Counted from the stretch's first letter, positions 29,442 through 40,222 are shown. The stretch: 64,000 nt of DNA from Polynucleobacter sp. UB-Tiil-W10 (GCF_018881605.1 NZ_JACVPZ010000001.1:1674001-1738000); one strand, 5' to 3'. Translations and numbers: made by a program. The notes: generated by a model not told the origin, from the letters alone.

Positions 29442-30635
29442 ATGGCTATTTTCGAAGTTAAAGTTCCACAACTCTCAGAGTCAGTTGCTGAAGCAACTTT
29501 GTTGCAATGGAAAAAGAAGGTTGGTGACGCTGTAGGTCAAGACGAGATCTTGATCGAAATTGAAACTGACAAAGTGGTTCTCGAAGTTCCAGCGCCTTCA
29601 GCCGGTGTTTTGACAGAAATCGTTGTTGCTGATGGCGGCACTGTAATTGCTGAGCAGTTGATTGCAAAAATTGATAGCACTGCTGTAGCCGCTGCTGCTC
29701 CTGCCGCCGCAGCTGCTCCAGCTGCCGCACCCGCAGCAGCTCCAGCTCCTGCTGCTAAATCTAGCGCAGCCGCCGCTCCTTCAGCAGCAAAAATCCTTGC
29801 AGAGAAAAATATCGATGCTGGTCAAGTTGCCGGCACTGGTCGTGATGGCCGCATCACTAAAGGTGACGCATTAAATGCTAGCGCTGGTGGCGCTAAGTCT
29901 GCTGCATTGCCAAGCGCTCCGATTCCAACTGGCGATCGCCCAGAAGAGCGCGTTCCAATGAGTCGTTTGCGTGCGCGTATTGCTGAGCGTTTATTGGAGT
30001 CTCAAGCAAACAACGCTATCTTGACTACCTTCAATGAAGTCAACATGGGCCCTGTTATTGCCTTGCGTAATAAATACAAGGATCAGTTTGAGAAGACTCA
30101 TGGCGTGAAGTTAGGCTTTATGTCTTTCTTTGTTAAAGCTGCTACACATGCTTTGAAGAAATACCCGCTCTTGAATGCCTCGGTTGATGGCAATGACATC
30201 GTTTATCACGGTTACTTTGATATCGGTATCGCAGTGAGTTCACCACGCGGTTTAGTAGTTCCTATTTTGCGTGATGTTGACCAAATGAATTTGGCTGATA
30301 TTGAGAAGAAGATTGCTGAGTTTGGTACTAAAGCGCGCGAAGGCAAATTGTCGATTGAAGAGTTAACTGGTGGCACATTCTCCATCTCTAACGGTGGCGT
30401 ATTCGGTTCAATGCTTTCCACACCAATTATCAATCCTCCACAATCCGCTATTTTGGGTATCCACGCCACTAAGGACCGTGCTGTAGTAGAAAATGGTCAA
30501 GTAGTTGTGCGCCCAATTAACTACTTAGCTTTGTCATACGATCACCGCATCATCGATGGTCGCGAGGCTGTGCTTGGTTTGGTTGCCATGAAGGATGCTT
30601 TAGAAGATCCTTCACGTCTCCTCCTTGATTTGTAA
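29442..30635 (+). CDS. sucB: 2-oxoglutarate dehydrogenase E2, dihydrolipoyl succinyltransferase
   Basis: 397 residues (also odhB). Lipoyl domain (1-75) with Lys44 in ETDKVVLE; Ala/Pro-rich flexible linker (about 78-112); E1/E3-binding domain around 115-155; catalytic domain ending with the active-site block [11 protein letters not shown]. The low-complexity linker explains the local GCx-rich repetition in the DNA. Confidence 0.97.
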   Translation: MAIFEVKVPQLSESVAEATLLQWKKKVGDAVGQDEILIEIETDKVVLEVPAPSAGVLTEIVVADGGTVIAEQLIAKIDSTAVAAAAPAAAAAPAAAPAAAPAPAAKSSAAAAPSAAKILAEKNIDAGQVAGTGRDGRITKGDALNASAGGAKSAALPSAPIPTGDRPEERVPMSRLRARIAERLLESQANNAILTTFNEVNMGPVIALRNKYKDQFEKTHGVKLGFMSFFVKAATHALKKYPLLNASVDGNDIVYHGYFDIGIAVSSPRGLVVPILRDVDQMNLADIEKKIAEFGTKAREGKLSIEELTGGTFSISNGGVFGSMLSTPIINPPQSAILGIHATKDRAVVENGQVVVRPINYLALSYDHRIIDGREAVLGLVAMKDALEDPSRLLLDL

Positions 30636-30647
30636 GAAGGGTAGATC

Positions 30648-32084
30648 ATGAGCCAAGCTTTTGACGTAGTAGTAATTGGTGGTGGTCCTGGTGGCTACAT
30701 CGCCGCAATTCGTGCAGCGCAACTTGGTTTTAAAGTTGCCTGTGCTGAATCTAGTTCTTATGATGATCCAAAGGGTGAGCCACGTTTGGGTGGTACTTGC
30801 TTAAACGTTGGTTGTATTCCATCCAAGGCTTTGTTGGCATCTTCAGAAGAATTCGAAAAGATCAACCATCACGCTGCTGATCATGGCATTAAAGTGGGTG
30901 CGGTTAGCATTGACACTAAAAAGATGATCGCTCGTAAGGATGACATCGTTACCAAAATGACGGGTGGCATTCAGTACTTGTTCCGCAAGAATAAAATCAC
31001 TTTGTTAAAAGGCCATGCTTCATTTGAAGGTAAGGGCGCTGACGGTTATCAAGTGAATATTGATGGCAAAGATAAAGAAACGGTTACTGCAAAGAATGTG
31101 ATCATTGCAACGGGTTCTAAAGCGCGTCATCTTCCTGGTATTACTGTGGACAACGTGTTGATCTGCGATAACGAAGGTGCGCTCAAGTTTGATTCTGCCC
31201 CCAAGAAATTAGGTGTAATCGGTGCTGGTGTAATCGGCTTGGAGTTGGGTTCAGTATGGCGCCGTCTCGGTGCTGAGGTGACCGTCCTTGAAGCAATGCC
31301 TTCATTCTTAGGCGCTTGCGATATCGGCATTGCTAAAGAAGCGCAAAAGCTTTTTGCTAAACAAGGTTTAGATATTCATACTGGCGTGAAGATTGGCGAT
31401 GTCAAAGCAGACAAGAAGGGTGTAGTTGTTAATTACACCGATAGCGCTGGTAAGGCTGCCAAGTTGGAATGCGATCGTTTAATTGTTTCTGTTGGTCGTG
31501 TGCCAAACACAGATAAATTGGGTTTAGACAAGATTGGCCTCAAAGTGGATGAGCGCGGTTTCATTCCAATTGATGATCACACTTGTGCAACTAGCGCGCC
31601 TGGCGTTTACGCAGTGGGTGACGTAGTGCGCGGTCCAATGTTGGCACATAAGGCCGAAGATGAAGGTGTTTTGGTTGCTGAGGTGATTGCTGGTCAAAAA
31701 CCACACATCGATTACAACTGCATTCCTTGGGTTATTTACACTGATCCTGAAATTGCATGGGTTGGTAAAACTGAACAAGCCCTTAAAGAAGCTGGCGTTG
31801 CATATAAAGCGGGTCAGTTCCCATTTGCTGCTAACGGCCGTGCATTAGGCATGGGTCGCGCCGATGGCTTCATTAAGGTATTGGCTGACGCTAAGACAGA
31901 CGAAATTCTTGGCGTACACATCATCGGCGCCAATGCTTCTGACTTAATTGCTGAAGCAGCGGTTGCAATGGAATTTAAAGCAGCAGCAGAAGATATTGCT
32001 CGTATCTGTCATGCACATCCAAGTTTGTCTGAAGTGATGCGCGAAGCAGCGTTAGCGACAGACTCACGTGCATTAAATATGTAA
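30648..32084 (+). CDS. lpdA: Dihydrolipoyl dehydrogenase (E3)
   Basis: Flavoprotein of 478 residues that reoxidises the lipoyl groups. FAD fold [14 protein letters not shown], redox-active disulfide in [16 protein letters not shown] fold [14 protein letters not shown] and the C-terminal HAHPSLSE active-site His motif are all intact. Twelve nt after sucB. Confidence 0.97.
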   Translation: MSQAFDVVVIGGGPGGYIAAIRAAQLGFKVACAESSSYDDPKGEPRLGGTCLNVGCIPSKALLASSEEFEKINHHAADHGIKVGAVSIDTKKMIARKDDIVTKMTGGIQYLFRKNKITLLKGHASFEGKGADGYQVNIDGKDKETVTAKNVIIATGSKARHLPGITVDNVLICDNEGALKFDSAPKKLGVIGAGVIGLELGSVWRRLGAEVTVLEAMPSFLGACDIGIAKEAQKLFAKQGLDIHTGVKIGDVKADKKGVVVNYTDSAGKAAKLECDRLIVSVGRVPNTDKLGLDKIGLKVDERGFIPIDDHTCATSAPGVYAVGDVVRGPMLAHKAEDEGVLVAEVIAGQKPHIDYNCIPWVIYTDPEIAWVGKTEQALKEAGVAYKAGQFPFAANGRALGMGRADGFIKVLADAKTDEILGVHIIGANASDLIAEAAVAMEFKAAAEDIARICHAHPSLSEVMREAALATDSRALNM

Positions 32085-33188
32085 TTGAAAACCATTGAGT
32101 TTTACCAACAAGAGTTAAAGACGCGCGGGTATCAAAGTGATCCCGCGCAGCTTCGCGCCGTAGAGCGTCTTCAGAAATGTGAAGACGAGTGGATTGCTTA
32201 CAAAGAAATCCGTAGCAATAGCTTAAAGAAAAAGATATTTAAACCAACACTTCCCCGAGGCTTGTATTTGTGGGGTGGAGTGGGTCGCGGTAAATCTTTC
32301 CTCATGGACTGCTTTTATGCGGCATCTCCATTAGAAAAGAAAATCCGCATTCATTTTCATGAATTTATGCGTGAAGTGCATCGTGAATTGCATGAGCTCT
32401 CAGGATTGGCAGATCCATTGGATGAGTTATCCAAGAGAATCGCTAATCGCTATCGCTTAATCTGCTTTGATGAGTTTCATATCAATGACATCGCCGATGC
32501 CATGATTCTCTATCGCTTGCTTAGTGCGCTGTTTGCAGATCGCGTACAGTTTGTGATGACATCGAACTATCGCCCGGATCAGTTGTATCCGAATGGATTG
32601 CATCGCGATCGATTATTACCAGCGATTAAATTGCTAGAAGAAAAGCTCGATGTCTTGAATGTTGATGCCGGCAATGATTACCGCCGCGTACAGATGGCGC
32701 AAGTGGAAGCCTACCTCACTCCCGTGAATGCAGAAACGCAAGCAACCCTTGGCCAAATGTTTCAAACCTTGATTGGCAATCAAAAAGAGGCTCGTAATCC
32801 AGTCTTAAATATTGAGTCCCGTGAATTGCGCCCCTTGCATATGGCAGATGGTGTGGTTTGGTTTGATTTCAAAACCTTGTGCTGTGGCCCGCGCTCGCAA
32901 AACGATTATCTAGAGATCTCCAATCAGTTTCATACGGTCATCCTATCTGGGGTGCCTTATATGCCCCCGAGAATGACTAATGAAGCACGCCGCTTTATTT
33001 GGTTAATTGACGTCTTATACGACCATAAGATCAAGCTCATCATGTCCGCCGAGGTCCCAGCCCCGGATTTGTACACCGAGGGTCAAATTACCGCTGAATT
33101 CTCTCGAACCGTGTCCCGATTGATCGAGATGCAGTCTCGTGACTACCTAGATGCGCCGCGCCGGGTAATTGATACCAGCTTGACCTAA
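32085..33188 (+). CDS. zapE: Cell division protein ZapE (AFG1-like ATPase)
   Basis: AAA-type ATPase of 367 residues that destabilises the FtsZ ring during constriction in E. coli. Walker A GGVGRGKS (64-71), FHEFMREVH and Walker B LICFDEFHINDIADA are present. It starts with TTG directly after the lpdA stop, giving the usual N-terminus MKTIEFYQQEL; translational coupling is likely as no Shine-Dalgarno sequence is visible. Its place after the odh genes is typical of Burkholderiales. Confidence 0.93.
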   Translation: MKTIEFYQQELKTRGYQSDPAQLRAVERLQKCEDEWIAYKEIRSNSLKKKIFKPTLPRGLYLWGGVGRGKSFLMDCFYAASPLEKKIRIHFHEFMREVHRELHELSGLADPLDELSKRIANRYRLICFDEFHINDIADAMILYRLLSALFADRVQFVMTSNYRPDQLYPNGLHRDRLLPAIKLLEEKLDVLNVDAGNDYRRVQMAQVEAYLTPVNAETQATLGQMFQTLIGNQKEARNPVLNIESRELRPLHMADGVVWFDFKTLCCGPRSQNDYLEISNQFHTVILSGVPYMPPRMTNEARRFIWLIDVLYDHKIKLIMSAEVPAPDLYTEGQITAEFSRTVSRLIEMQSRDYLDAPRRVIDTSLT

Positions 33189-33197
33189 AATAGGGTC

Positions 33198-34046
33198 ATG
33201 AGCAGCTTTTCAACCCTAAATGCCGATTTACACTGCCACTCAGTGGTTTCTGATGGAACTTTGACGCCTGAAGAATTAGCTGAGCGCGCCAAGGCAAATG
33301 GTGTGCATTTATGGGCACTGACCGATCACGATGAGCTAGGCGGTCAAAAGCGTGCCCGCGAGGCGGCTAATGCATTAAGTATTGATTATCTTGGTGGCGT
33401 AGAAATCTCCGTAACCTGGATGGGTCAAACTATTCATATCGTTGGTCTTGGAATTGATGCTGAACATGCCGGAATTATCGAAGGCTTGCGACGCACGCGT
33501 GAAGGCAGAGGTAATCGCGCGAAACTCATGGCCGAGCAATTACTAAAAGCAGGTATCCCTGGTGCCTATGAGGGCGCTCTGCATTTTGCTGGTAATCATG
33601 ACTTGATTTCGAGAACACACTTTGCGCGCTTTCTCGTGGAGCAGGGCGTATGCAAAGATACCGAGCACGTATTTAAAAACTATTTAATTGAAGATAAGCC
33701 TGGCTACGTACCCCATTTGTGGGCAACGCTTGATGATGCAGTCGCTTGGATTAAAGCAGCTGGTGGTGTTGCAGTGATTGCACACCCTGGACGCTATAAG
33801 CTTAATGCGATGCAGATGGATGAACTCTATAAGCACTTCAAAGATATAGGAGGCTTAGCTATTGAAGTGATTACGGGTAGCCATAGTCCTCATCAGTATC
33901 AAACTTATGGAAAGATTGCGCAGCAATATGGATTCTTAGCTTCTCGCGGTTCAGATTTTCATGATCCGAACGAGAGTCATACTGATCTCGGAAAACTGCC
34001 ACACTTGCCCGACCATCTGACTCCAGTATGGTCTGCTTTTCATTAA
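33198..34046 (+). CDS. PHP-domain phosphoesterase, RNase AM / 5'-3' exonuclease family
   Basis: 282 residues with the PHP metal motifs DLHCHSVVSDGTLTP (about 11-25), the ALTDHDEL block, AHPGRYK and a final GSDFHDP. Homologues (YciV/Rnm) trim 5' ends of 5S and other rRNAs and hydrolyse 3',5'-nucleoside bisphosphates. Nine nt after zapE. Confidence 0.9.
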   Translation: MSSFSTLNADLHCHSVVSDGTLTPEELAERAKANGVHLWALTDHDELGGQKRAREAANALSIDYLGGVEISVTWMGQTIHIVGLGIDAEHAGIIEGLRRTREGRGNRAKLMAEQLLKAGIPGAYEGALHFAGNHDLISRTHFARFLVEQGVCKDTEHVFKNYLIEDKPGYVPHLWATLDDAVAWIKAAGGVAVIAHPGRYKLNAMQMDELYKHFKDIGGLAIEVITGSHSPHQYQTYGKIAQQYGFLASRGSDFHDPNESHTDLGKLPHLPDHLTPVWSAFH

Positions 34047-34091
34047 ATATTAAATACCTTAACTACTTAACCACTTAGAAAAAGAATACAG

Positions 34092-35294
34092 ATGTTTGCT
34101 GAACGCGTTCTCTCTGGCATGCGACCAACCGGTAGCTTGCACCTGGGTCACTACCACGGTGTTTTAAAGAACTGGGTGCGCTTGCAGTCAGAATATCCTT
34201 GCTTCTTTTTTGTGGCTGATTGGCATGCATTAACCACGCATTACGAGACACCGGATGTGATTGAACAATCCGTATGGGACATGGTGATTGATTGGTTGGC
34301 AACAGGCGTAGATCCAAATCAAGCAACCTTGTTTATTCAAAGCAAAGTGCCTGAACATGCCGAACTCTTTTTATTGCTCTCCATGGGAACCCCATTGGGC
34401 TGGCTCGAGAGGGTGCCTACCTATAAAGATCAAATCGAGAAGCTTAAGGAAAAAGACCTCCAAACCTATGGCTTCTTAGGTTATCCATTGCTACAAGCGG
34501 CTGATATTTTGATCTATCGTGCGCAGTTTGTGCCGGTAGGGGAAGATCAGGTGCCGCACGTAGAGATGACGCGTGAAGTAGCGCGTCGCTTTAATTATTT
34601 ATATGGACGTGAGCCTGGCTTTGAGGAAAAAGCGTTAGAAGCAGTTAAAAAATTAGGCAGTAAGCGTGCCAAGATGTATGCGGAATTACGCGTCGCTTTC
34701 CAAGAGCGTGGCGATGATGAGGCCTTGGAGCAAGCGAAGGCTTTATTGCATGAAGCACAAAGTCTTTCCATGGCTGACCGTGAACGACTCTTTGGTTTCT
34801 TGGAGGGTGCTCGCAAAATTATTCTGCCTGAACCACAAGCATTGCTGACAACAGCATCACGCATGCCAGGTATTGATGGGCAGAAAATGTCCAAGTCTTA
34901 TGGCAATACGATTAGCATTCGTGAAAATCCGGAAGATGTGATTAAAAAGATTCGTACGATGCCTACTGATCCTGCGAGGGTTCGCAGAACTGATGCGGGC
35001 GATCCTGCGCGTTGTCCCGTATGGCAGTTGCATACCGTTTACTCCAATGATGAGACAAAACAATGGGCTGATAAGGGATGCAAGTCAGCAGGTATTGGCT
35101 GCTTAGAGTGTAAGCAACCTGTAATTGATGCCATTCTGGCTGAGCAACAACCCATGTTTGAGCGCGCACAAAAGTACCTTGATGACCCTAGTTTATTGCG
35201 CTCGATTATTGCTGACGGCTGCGATAAGGCCCGCAAGGTTGCGCAAGAAACCATGCGCGAGGTTCGTGAGGCAATGGGCCTTGCTTACGATTGA
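34092..35294 (+). CDS. trpS: Tryptophanyl-tRNA synthetase
   Basis: Class I synthetase, 400 residues, the longer form common in betaproteobacteria. HIGH-type motif HLGH at 17-20 after GMRPTGS, and KMSKSYGN near residue 264. The C-terminal part carries an inserted region with two Cys pairs (GCKSAGIGCLECKQP) that could bind a metal. Followed closely by a methyltransferase gene. Confidence 0.95.
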   Translation: MFAERVLSGMRPTGSLHLGHYHGVLKNWVRLQSEYPCFFFVADWHALTTHYETPDVIEQSVWDMVIDWLATGVDPNQATLFIQSKVPEHAELFLLLSMGTPLGWLERVPTYKDQIEKLKEKDLQTYGFLGYPLLQAADILIYRAQFVPVGEDQVPHVEMTREVARRFNYLYGREPGFEEKALEAVKKLGSKRAKMYAELRVAFQERGDDEALEQAKALLHEAQSLSMADRERLFGFLEGARKIILPEPQALLTTASRMPGIDGQKMSKSYGNTISIRENPEDVIKKIRTMPTDPARVRRTDAGDPARCPVWQLHTVYSNDETKQWADKGCKSAGIGCLECKQPVIDAILAEQQPMFERAQKYLDDPSLLRSIIADGCDKARKVAQETMREVREAMGLAYD

Positions 35295-35303
35295 GGTTTG
35301 ATC

Positions 35304-35867
35304 TTGCCTAGCGCACATGATCCCATTTTGAGTGCCTCTCCATGGGTGAGGCGATTTGCACCGCTTGCCCCAAAGGGTGGAGTGATATTAGATTTGGCCT
35401 GTGGCTCTGGACGGCACTCTGAGTTAATAGCCAGTATGGGTCATGAGGTGCTTGCGGTTGATCAGGATGTTGCGGCAATTCAAGCGCTCAATAATCCCTT
35501 GATCACTGCTCAATGCCTTGATCTTGAGGGGGTTGAGTGGCCTCTTGCTGGTTCCGAATTTAGCGCTATCGTAGTCACCAACTATCTGTATCGCCCATAT
35601 CTGGACGAGCTTCCCCAAATGCTGCAAAAAGACGGGGTTTTGATATACGAAACCTTTGCTCTAGGGAATGGGGATTTTGGCAAGCCATCCAACCCTAATT
35701 TCCTCTTAAATCCAGGGGAATTGCTCACTTTTGCCTCTCGTCATGGGCTCAAGGTGGTAGCCTTTGAGGATATTTATGTGGATCAGCCCAAACCAGCTAT
35801 GGTTCAGCGCCTGTGCGCTGTAAAAGGTGAGCTAAAACAGCGCATTCCGTTACAATTTCAGGGTTAA
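35304..35867 (+). CDS. Class I SAM-dependent methyltransferase
   Basis: Small Rossmann methyltransferase, 187 residues, with motif [13 protein letters not shown] and acidic residue in VLAVDQD. Substrate unknown. The frame is open from TTG 35298, but TTG 35304 lies at proper distance from GAGG (35293-35296). Between trpS and dapA, same strand, so probably co-transcribed. Confidence 0.85.
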   Translation: MPSAHDPILSASPWVRRFAPLAPKGGVILDLACGSGRHSELIASMGHEVLAVDQDVAAIQALNNPLITAQCLDLEGVEWPLAGSEFSAIVVTNYLYRPYLDELPQMLQKDGVLIYETFALGNGDFGKPSNPNFLLNPGELLTFASRHGLKVVAFEDIYVDQPKPAMVQRLCAVKGELKQRIPLQFQG

Positions 35868-35893
35868 GACAGCTAAAAATCGGTGCATATTCG

Positions 35894-36817
35894 GTGACAA
35901 ATTCAGCGCATTCCAAAGGTAGTAAAAAGCCCATCGCTGGTAGCATGCCGGCTATTGTTACTCCGATGTTCGAGGATGGCAGCTTGGATTACCCCAGCTT
36001 GCGTTCATTATTGGACTGGCACGTTGCCGAAGGTACGGACGGTATTGTCATCGTTGGAACTAGCGGCGAGTCCCCCACAGTTTCTGTTGAAGAACATTGC
36101 GAATTGATTCGCGTGACCGTGGAGCAGATCGCAGGACGCATTCCGGTGATTGCTGGTACAGGTGGCAACTCTACGATTGAGGCGATTGAATTAACCAAAT
36201 TTGCTAAACAGGTTGGTGCCGATGCCAGCTTGCAAGTGGTGCCGTATTACAACAAGCCAACCCAAGATGGAATGTTTGCCCACTTTAAAAAGATTGCTGA
36301 GTCCGTGGATTTACCAGTGATTTTGTACAACGTCCCTGGAAGAACTGTTGCTGACTTGGCTGGTGATACCGTAGTGCGTTTAGCAGGAGTGCCGGGCATC
36401 ATCGGAATTAAAGAGGCGACAGGTAGCCTAGAGCGTGGAACTTTGTTAATTAACGATCTTAAGCGCGCCGGTCATCAAGATTTCTCAGTATTTTCCGGCG
36501 ACGATTTAACGGCTGCGATGTTGATGCTCATGGGCGGCAAAGGGAATATCTCAGTCACCGCTAATATTGCGCCACGTTTGATGCATGAACTCTGTGTTGC
36601 AGCCATGTCAGATGATGTGAAGAGAACCCGTGAAATTCAATATCAATTGATCGCAGTACATAAAGCAATGTTTACAGAAGCAAACCCAATCCCTGTTAAA
36701 TGGGCCTTGCATGAGATGGGTAAGATTACTGCCGGCATTCGTTTGCCATTAACACCCTTAAGCAATTCCTTGCGCGAGCCTTTAAAAGCAGCGTTAAAAC
36801 AGGCCAACCTACTATGA
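35894..36817 (+). CDS. dapA: 4-hydroxy-tetrahydrodipicolinate synthase
   Basis: First committed step of lysine/diaminopimelate synthesis: condenses aspartate semialdehyde with pyruvate. TIM-barrel protein of 307 residues with Schiff-base Lys173 (GIKEATG) and Tyr145 (YNVPGR); GTSGESPTV is the phosphate/carboxylate loop. Starts with GTG and overlaps bamC by 4 nt. Aspartate kinase for the same pathway is at 49433. Confidence 0.96.
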   Translation: MTNSAHSKGSKKPIAGSMPAIVTPMFEDGSLDYPSLRSLLDWHVAEGTDGIVIVGTSGESPTVSVEEHCELIRVTVEQIAGRIPVIAGTGGNSTIEAIELTKFAKQVGADASLQVVPYYNKPTQDGMFAHFKKIAESVDLPVILYNVPGRTVADLAGDTVVRLAGVPGIIGIKEATGSLERGTLLINDLKRAGHQDFSVFSGDDLTAAMLMLMGGKGNISVTANIAPRLMHELCVAAMSDDVKRTREIQYQLIAVHKAMFTEANPIPVKWALHEMGKITAGIRLPLTPLSNSLREPLKAALKQANLL

Positions 36818-37962
36818 TGAATTTGTTCTCAATATTGCGTCGATATGTATCGATTCTGGCTTTAATATTTATCGCATCTACTGCGCTGACGGCATGTAAA
36901 TCGGTTACCAGTAACGATACGGTTGACTACAAAAGCTCAGGCGCTGTTCGTGGACCTAATCTGTCATATCCACCGGACTTGATTACTGCACAAGCGGATC
37001 GTCGCTATATTGTTCAAGACGGCACGGCTACCATGTCTGAATACAATGCTGCTGTTAAGAAGTCGTCCCAGATGCGTAGCAACGTGATGACAGGTATTCC
37101 GGGTATGCGTATAGCGCGTGATGGTGAGCGTCGTTGGTTGGTTGTTGAAAAACCAGCGCCTGAACTCTATCCGCAAGTGAAAGATTTTTGGCAAGAGAAC
37201 GGCTTCCTTTTGGTTGTTGACTCTCCATCAACCGGAATTATGGAAACTGACTGGGCTGAAAATCGCGCGAAGATTGCGCAAGATTTCATTCGCTCTGCTA
37301 TTGGTAGCGCCTTGGATTCAATTTACGACACTGGCGAGCGTGATAAATACAAGACACGCTTAGAAGTTTCTAAGCCTGGTGAGACAGAGATTTACATTAC
37401 TCAACGTGGCGCGATTGAAAAATGCGTCACCGACACCACTGGTGCGTGCTTGTCCACTATCTGGACTTCTCGTCCGAATGACCCAGAGTTAGAGGCAGTA
37501 TTTTTGGCTCGCTTGATGGAGCGCTTGGGTATGACTCAAGAGCAAGCTAAGGCTATGGTTGCAGCGCCTTTGGGTCCTAAAACTCCAAAAGCCAAGTTTG
37601 TACAAGAGGGTAGTAACCAAGGCTACATTGAGATGAGCGCTGGTTTTGATCGCTCATGGCGTGATATTGGATTGGCTTTAGATCGCTCTAACTTCACAGT
37701 CGAAGATCGCAATCGTTCCACAGGTGTTTACTATGTTCGTTACGTAAATCCGAAGGACTTGGGAGATACCAAAGGCTTCTTCTCTAATCTCTTTAGCAGC
37801 AAAGATGAATCTGGTATGAAGGCTAAAAAATATCAGGTTGTTGTGAAGAGCACTGGAGAAAATTCTGCGAATGTTTATGTGCAGAATGCGGATGGCAAAC
37901 CAGAAAATACACCTGCTGGATTCCAGTTGCTTACCTTGCTAACGGATCAATTAACACAGTAA
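36814..37962 (+). CDS. bamC: Outer membrane protein assembly factor BamC
   Basis: Lipoprotein partner of the BAM complex, 382 residues. Signal sequence with lipobox LTAC (lipidated Cys28), then an unstructured start with the segment PPDLITAQ that contacts BamD in homologues, and two helix-grip domains. The dapA-bamC order is conserved in proteobacteria. ATGA overlap with dapA; strong terminator follows. Confidence 0.92.
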   Translation: MMNLFSILRRYVSILALIFIASTALTACKSVTSNDTVDYKSSGAVRGPNLSYPPDLITAQADRRYIVQDGTATMSEYNAAVKKSSQMRSNVMTGIPGMRIARDGERRWLVVEKPAPELYPQVKDFWQENGFLLVVDSPSTGIMETDWAENRAKIAQDFIRSAIGSALDSIYDTGERDKYKTRLEVSKPGETEIYITQRGAIEKCVTDTTGACLSTIWTSRPNDPELEAVFLARLMERLGMTQEQAKAMVAAPLGPKTPKAKFVQEGSNQGYIEMSAGFDRSWRDIGLALDRSNFTVEDRNRSTGVYYVRYVNPKDLGDTKGFFSNLFSSKDESGMKAKKYQVVVKSTGENSANVYVQNADGKPENTPAGFQLLTLLTDQLTQ

Positions 37963-37980
37963 TTGTTTTTGCAGATAATA

Positions 37981-38008
37981 AAAAAGCCGCTTCTCAGCGG
38001 CTTTTTTT
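37981..38008. terminator. Bidirectional intrinsic terminator after bamC
   Basis: Stem AAAAAGCCGCT/AGCGGCTTTTT with a 4-nt loop and runs on both sides; serves bamC and the convergent small lipoprotein gene. Confidence 0.92.
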
Positions 38009-38022
38009 CTTCATGAAGAAGA

Positions 38023-38196
38023 TTACTTCTTAGCGTCAGCAGCAGGAGCTTCAGCAGCAGGAGCAGCAGGAGCAGCAGCAGGAGCTTCAGCAGCAGGTGC
38101 AGCAGGAGCAGCTTCAACAGGTTTTGCTTCTTCTTTTTTACCGCAAGCAGCTAAGGCGATTGCTAACATTGCAGCGAATAGTAGTGACTTCTTCAT
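38023..38196 (-). CDS. Small Ala/Pro-rich lipoprotein (57 residues)
   Basis: Too short for usual ORF cut-offs but well supported: start MKKSLLFAAMLAIALAAC is a complete lipoprotein signal with lipobox LAAC (Cys18), and an AAAGGA Shine-Dalgarno sequence lies 8 nt upstream. After GKKEEAKPVE comes a low-complexity tail of repeats such as APAAEAPAA, ending ADAKK. Likely tethered in the periplasm, perhaps spanning toward peptidoglycan; function unknown. TATAAT (38292 to 38287, minus) and two palindromes lie upstream. It ends at a shared terminator. Confidence 0.8.
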   Translation of the reverse strand: MKKSLLFAAMLAIALAACGKKEEAKPVEAAPAAPAAEAPAAAPAAPAAEAPAADAKK

Positions 38197-38221
38197 TTGT
38201 AAATTCCTTTAATAAATTAAC

Positions 38222-38241
38222 AACAATTACCGGTAATTGTT
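38222..38241. promoter_or_regulatory. Perfect 20-bp palindrome upstream of the small lipoprotein gene
   Basis: AACAATTACC followed by GGTAATTGTT, without a spacer, 26-45 bp before the start codon. A second palindrome AGGGATTATCCCT sits at 38256-38268. Candidate operators, or an mRNA hairpin if transcription starts near 38280 from the TATAAT box. Confidence 0.55.
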
Positions 38242-38305
38242 TTCCGGATATACCAAGGGATTATCCCTAAGTAGTTTCCAGCAAATATTATATCCATCTC
38301 CGGAT

Positions 38306-39538
38306 TTAGGGCTGAAAAACTAGCCATCCAGCCAAATAGGCTTCATAAAGACTAGATTTGTCGAGCTTTGGGAGTTTGCTTGTTGTAAGCATTTTAGTAG
38401 CTGACAAGGTCTGCCAAGCCTGTCCAATATCCGGCTTTTGACCCTGAACCATATTGTCCCCATTGCAGTAAACCTGCTTCCCCAGACTCAAAATACGGGT
38501 TTTTGGGTGAGGGATCAGATTGCTAGTGCCCAACTTCTTTGAAAATTCTCTAGGATTCAGGGGATTTTCAGGGCCATCAAAGAAAGCTTGCTGTTTAGGC
38601 TCCGAAAGGTAGGCGGTGATGCCCGGTAGAAACCCATCAATTTGGTCTAGTTTCAGCTCTTTGAGCTTGGATCTGAGTTGTTTGATGAGCTCATCAGGCA
38701 ATTGTTCGGCAGACTGGGTCGCGCCTTGTTCTGGGTCTGCAAACTTGCCCTCTAGGGCAGGAATATCCTCCAAGGACTCTGCTAAGCGCCACAAACCCTC
38801 TTGCAGTAATTCTTTAAAGCTAGGCGAGCGAAATCCTACTGACCATGTTTGACAGCCAGCATCTAGGGCAATACCATTATGAGCTATATGGGGCGGTAAA
38901 TACAGCATATCGCCTGGTTCCAGAATCCAATTTTCTTCCGGTTTAAAGTTCTGCAGAATTTTTAAGGGGAGATTTGGGTTGAGGCTGAGATCTTTTTGTT
39001 CCGAAATGCGCCACTGTCTTCTGCCAGACATTTGAATCAGGAAGACATCGTAAGAGTCAAAATGTGGGCCAACACCACCTCCAATACCGGCAATGCTAAT
39101 CATCAAGTCATCAAGGCGGGCATCAGGAATAAAGCGAAACCAAGAGAGTATTTTTGCCGCTGCAGGGTGATGCGCTTCCATCCCTTGAAATAACAAAGTC
39201 CAATCGGGTTTATGAATTGAAGGTATTGCCCTTTTGGTCAGCGGGCCGCTATCAAAACTCCAGGGCTTCGATTTCACAAGGCGGGACTCAACCTCATCAT
39301 CTAGGGCAAATTTGAGTAAATCTTGAGTGGGTATAGGACTCTCTAAGGACTCTCCGGACTGAGCAGAGAGTTTGAATGCCGGAATCGCTCCACGGACAAG
39401 CAGGGGCTTTTTATGCCAATAGCGCCCCATGAACTGCTCTGGGCTAATGCCTCCAAATAAGGCCCAGGACTCATCTAAAGGGAGATTTGTGGGTGCCTGA
39501 GGTGGATCGTAAGGTTTGCTCAAGTAAAATGAGGTCAT
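38306..39538 (-). CDS. Cupin/JmjC-type oxygenase, ribosomal protein uL16 arginine hydroxylase (RoxA/YcfD) family
   Basis: Fe(II)/2-oxoglutarate dioxygenase of 410 residues. FMGRYWHKKPLLVRGA opens the JmjC fold; the iron ligands are in PHFDSYDVF (HxD) and the distal His in HIAHNGIA; winged-helix-like C-terminal domain. E. coli RoxA hydroxylates Arg81 of ribosomal protein L16; the same role is expected here. The gene is divergent from the FKBP gene. Confidence 0.88.
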   Translation of the reverse strand: MTSFYLSKPYDPPQAPTNLPLDESWALFGGISPEQFMGRYWHKKPLLVRGAIPAFKLSAQSGESLESPIPTQDLLKFALDDEVESRLVKSKPWSFDSGPLTKRAIPSIHKPDWTLLFQGMEAHHPAAAKILSWFRFIPDARLDDLMISIAGIGGGVGPHFDSYDVFLIQMSGRRQWRISEQKDLSLNPNLPLKILQNFKPEENWILEPGDMLYLPPHIAHNGIALDAGCQTWSVGFRSPSFKELLQEGLWRLAESLEDIPALEGKFADPEQGATQSAEQLPDELIKQLRSKLKELKLDQIDGFLPGITAYLSEPKQQAFFDGPENPLNPREFSKKLGTSNLIPHPKTRILSLGKQVYCNGDNMVQGQKPDIGQAWQTLSATKMLTTSKLPKLDKSSLYEAYLAGWLVFQP

Positions 39539-39558
39539 AAATAAATGATTAAAAACGA

Positions 39559-40173
39559 ATGTTCGATAAATCCCGTATGAAGATTGAAAAAAATACCATC
39601 GTATCCCTTCGGTATAAGTTAACCGATGCGCAAAACAATGTCATCGAAGAACCAGATTCTCCGATGGTATACCTGCATGGCGGCTATGAAGGCACTTTTC
39701 CTAAAATCGAGACTTTGCTTGATGGTCAAGATGTTGGTTATGAAGCTACGATTCAGCTTGAGCCTAGTGAGGCATTTGGTGAGTATGACCCCGAGCTTTT
39801 AAAGATTGAGCCTCGCACACGTTTTCCTGAGCCTCTAGAAGTAGGCATGCAGTTTGAAGGCATTCCAGATGCGGAGGAGGGCGCGAGCGCCGATGATGCA
39901 GATGCTGATGACGAGCCTTTGATCTATACGATTACCGATGTTGCAGACAATCAAGTAGTGCTAGATGGTAATCATCCTTTGGCAGGGATGGCATTGCGTT
40001 TTTGGGTTCAGGTAGAAGATGTTCGCGCTGCTACAGATGATGAAATTGAAAATCGTCATCCAGAAGGAGGCGAGAGTTTTTCATTTGGCATGCCAAATGA
40101 TGATGACGATGATGAAGAGTTTCCTGGTAGCGCATTAGGCGGTGATAGCACCGGTCCACGCACCCTGCATTAA
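39559..40173 (+). CDS. FKBP-type peptidyl-prolyl isomerase, SlyD-like
   Basis: 204 residues: FKBP half-domains (VSLRYKLTDAQNNVIEEP and HPLAGMALRFWVQVEDVR) flanking an insert-in-flap region rich in Asp/Glu, with an acidic tail (DDDDDEE). The His-rich metal-binding tail of E. coli SlyD is missing. ATG 39559 is the longest start; ATG 39577 (MKIEKNTIV) is possible. Probably a cytoplasmic folding helper. Confidence 0.88.
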   Translation: MFDKSRMKIEKNTIVSLRYKLTDAQNNVIEEPDSPMVYLHGGYEGTFPKIETLLDGQDVGYEATIQLEPSEAFGEYDPELLKIEPRTRFPEPLEVGMQFEGIPDAEEGASADDADADDEPLIYTITDVADNQVVLDGNHPLAGMALRFWVQVEDVRAATDDEIENRHPEGGESFSFGMPNDDDDDEEFPGSALGGDSTGPRTLH

Positions 40174-40191
40174 TCACGCGCTCAAGATGCA

Positions 40192-40222
40192 AAAAAGGAA
40201 TAGCACGCTATTCCTTTTTCTT
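40192..40222 (+). terminator. Intrinsic terminator after the FKBP gene
   Basis: About 12-bp stem (AAAAAGGAATAG with CTATTCCTTTTT) and a 4-nt loop, then TTTTTCTTT. The symmetric runs also allow use by the convergent cysE. Confidence 0.9.

Noticed and set aside
29690..29790. Tandem-like GCT/GCC-rich repeats in sucB
   Set aside because: They encode the normal Ala/Pro linker between lipoyl and E1/E3-binding domains; not a DNA repeat element.
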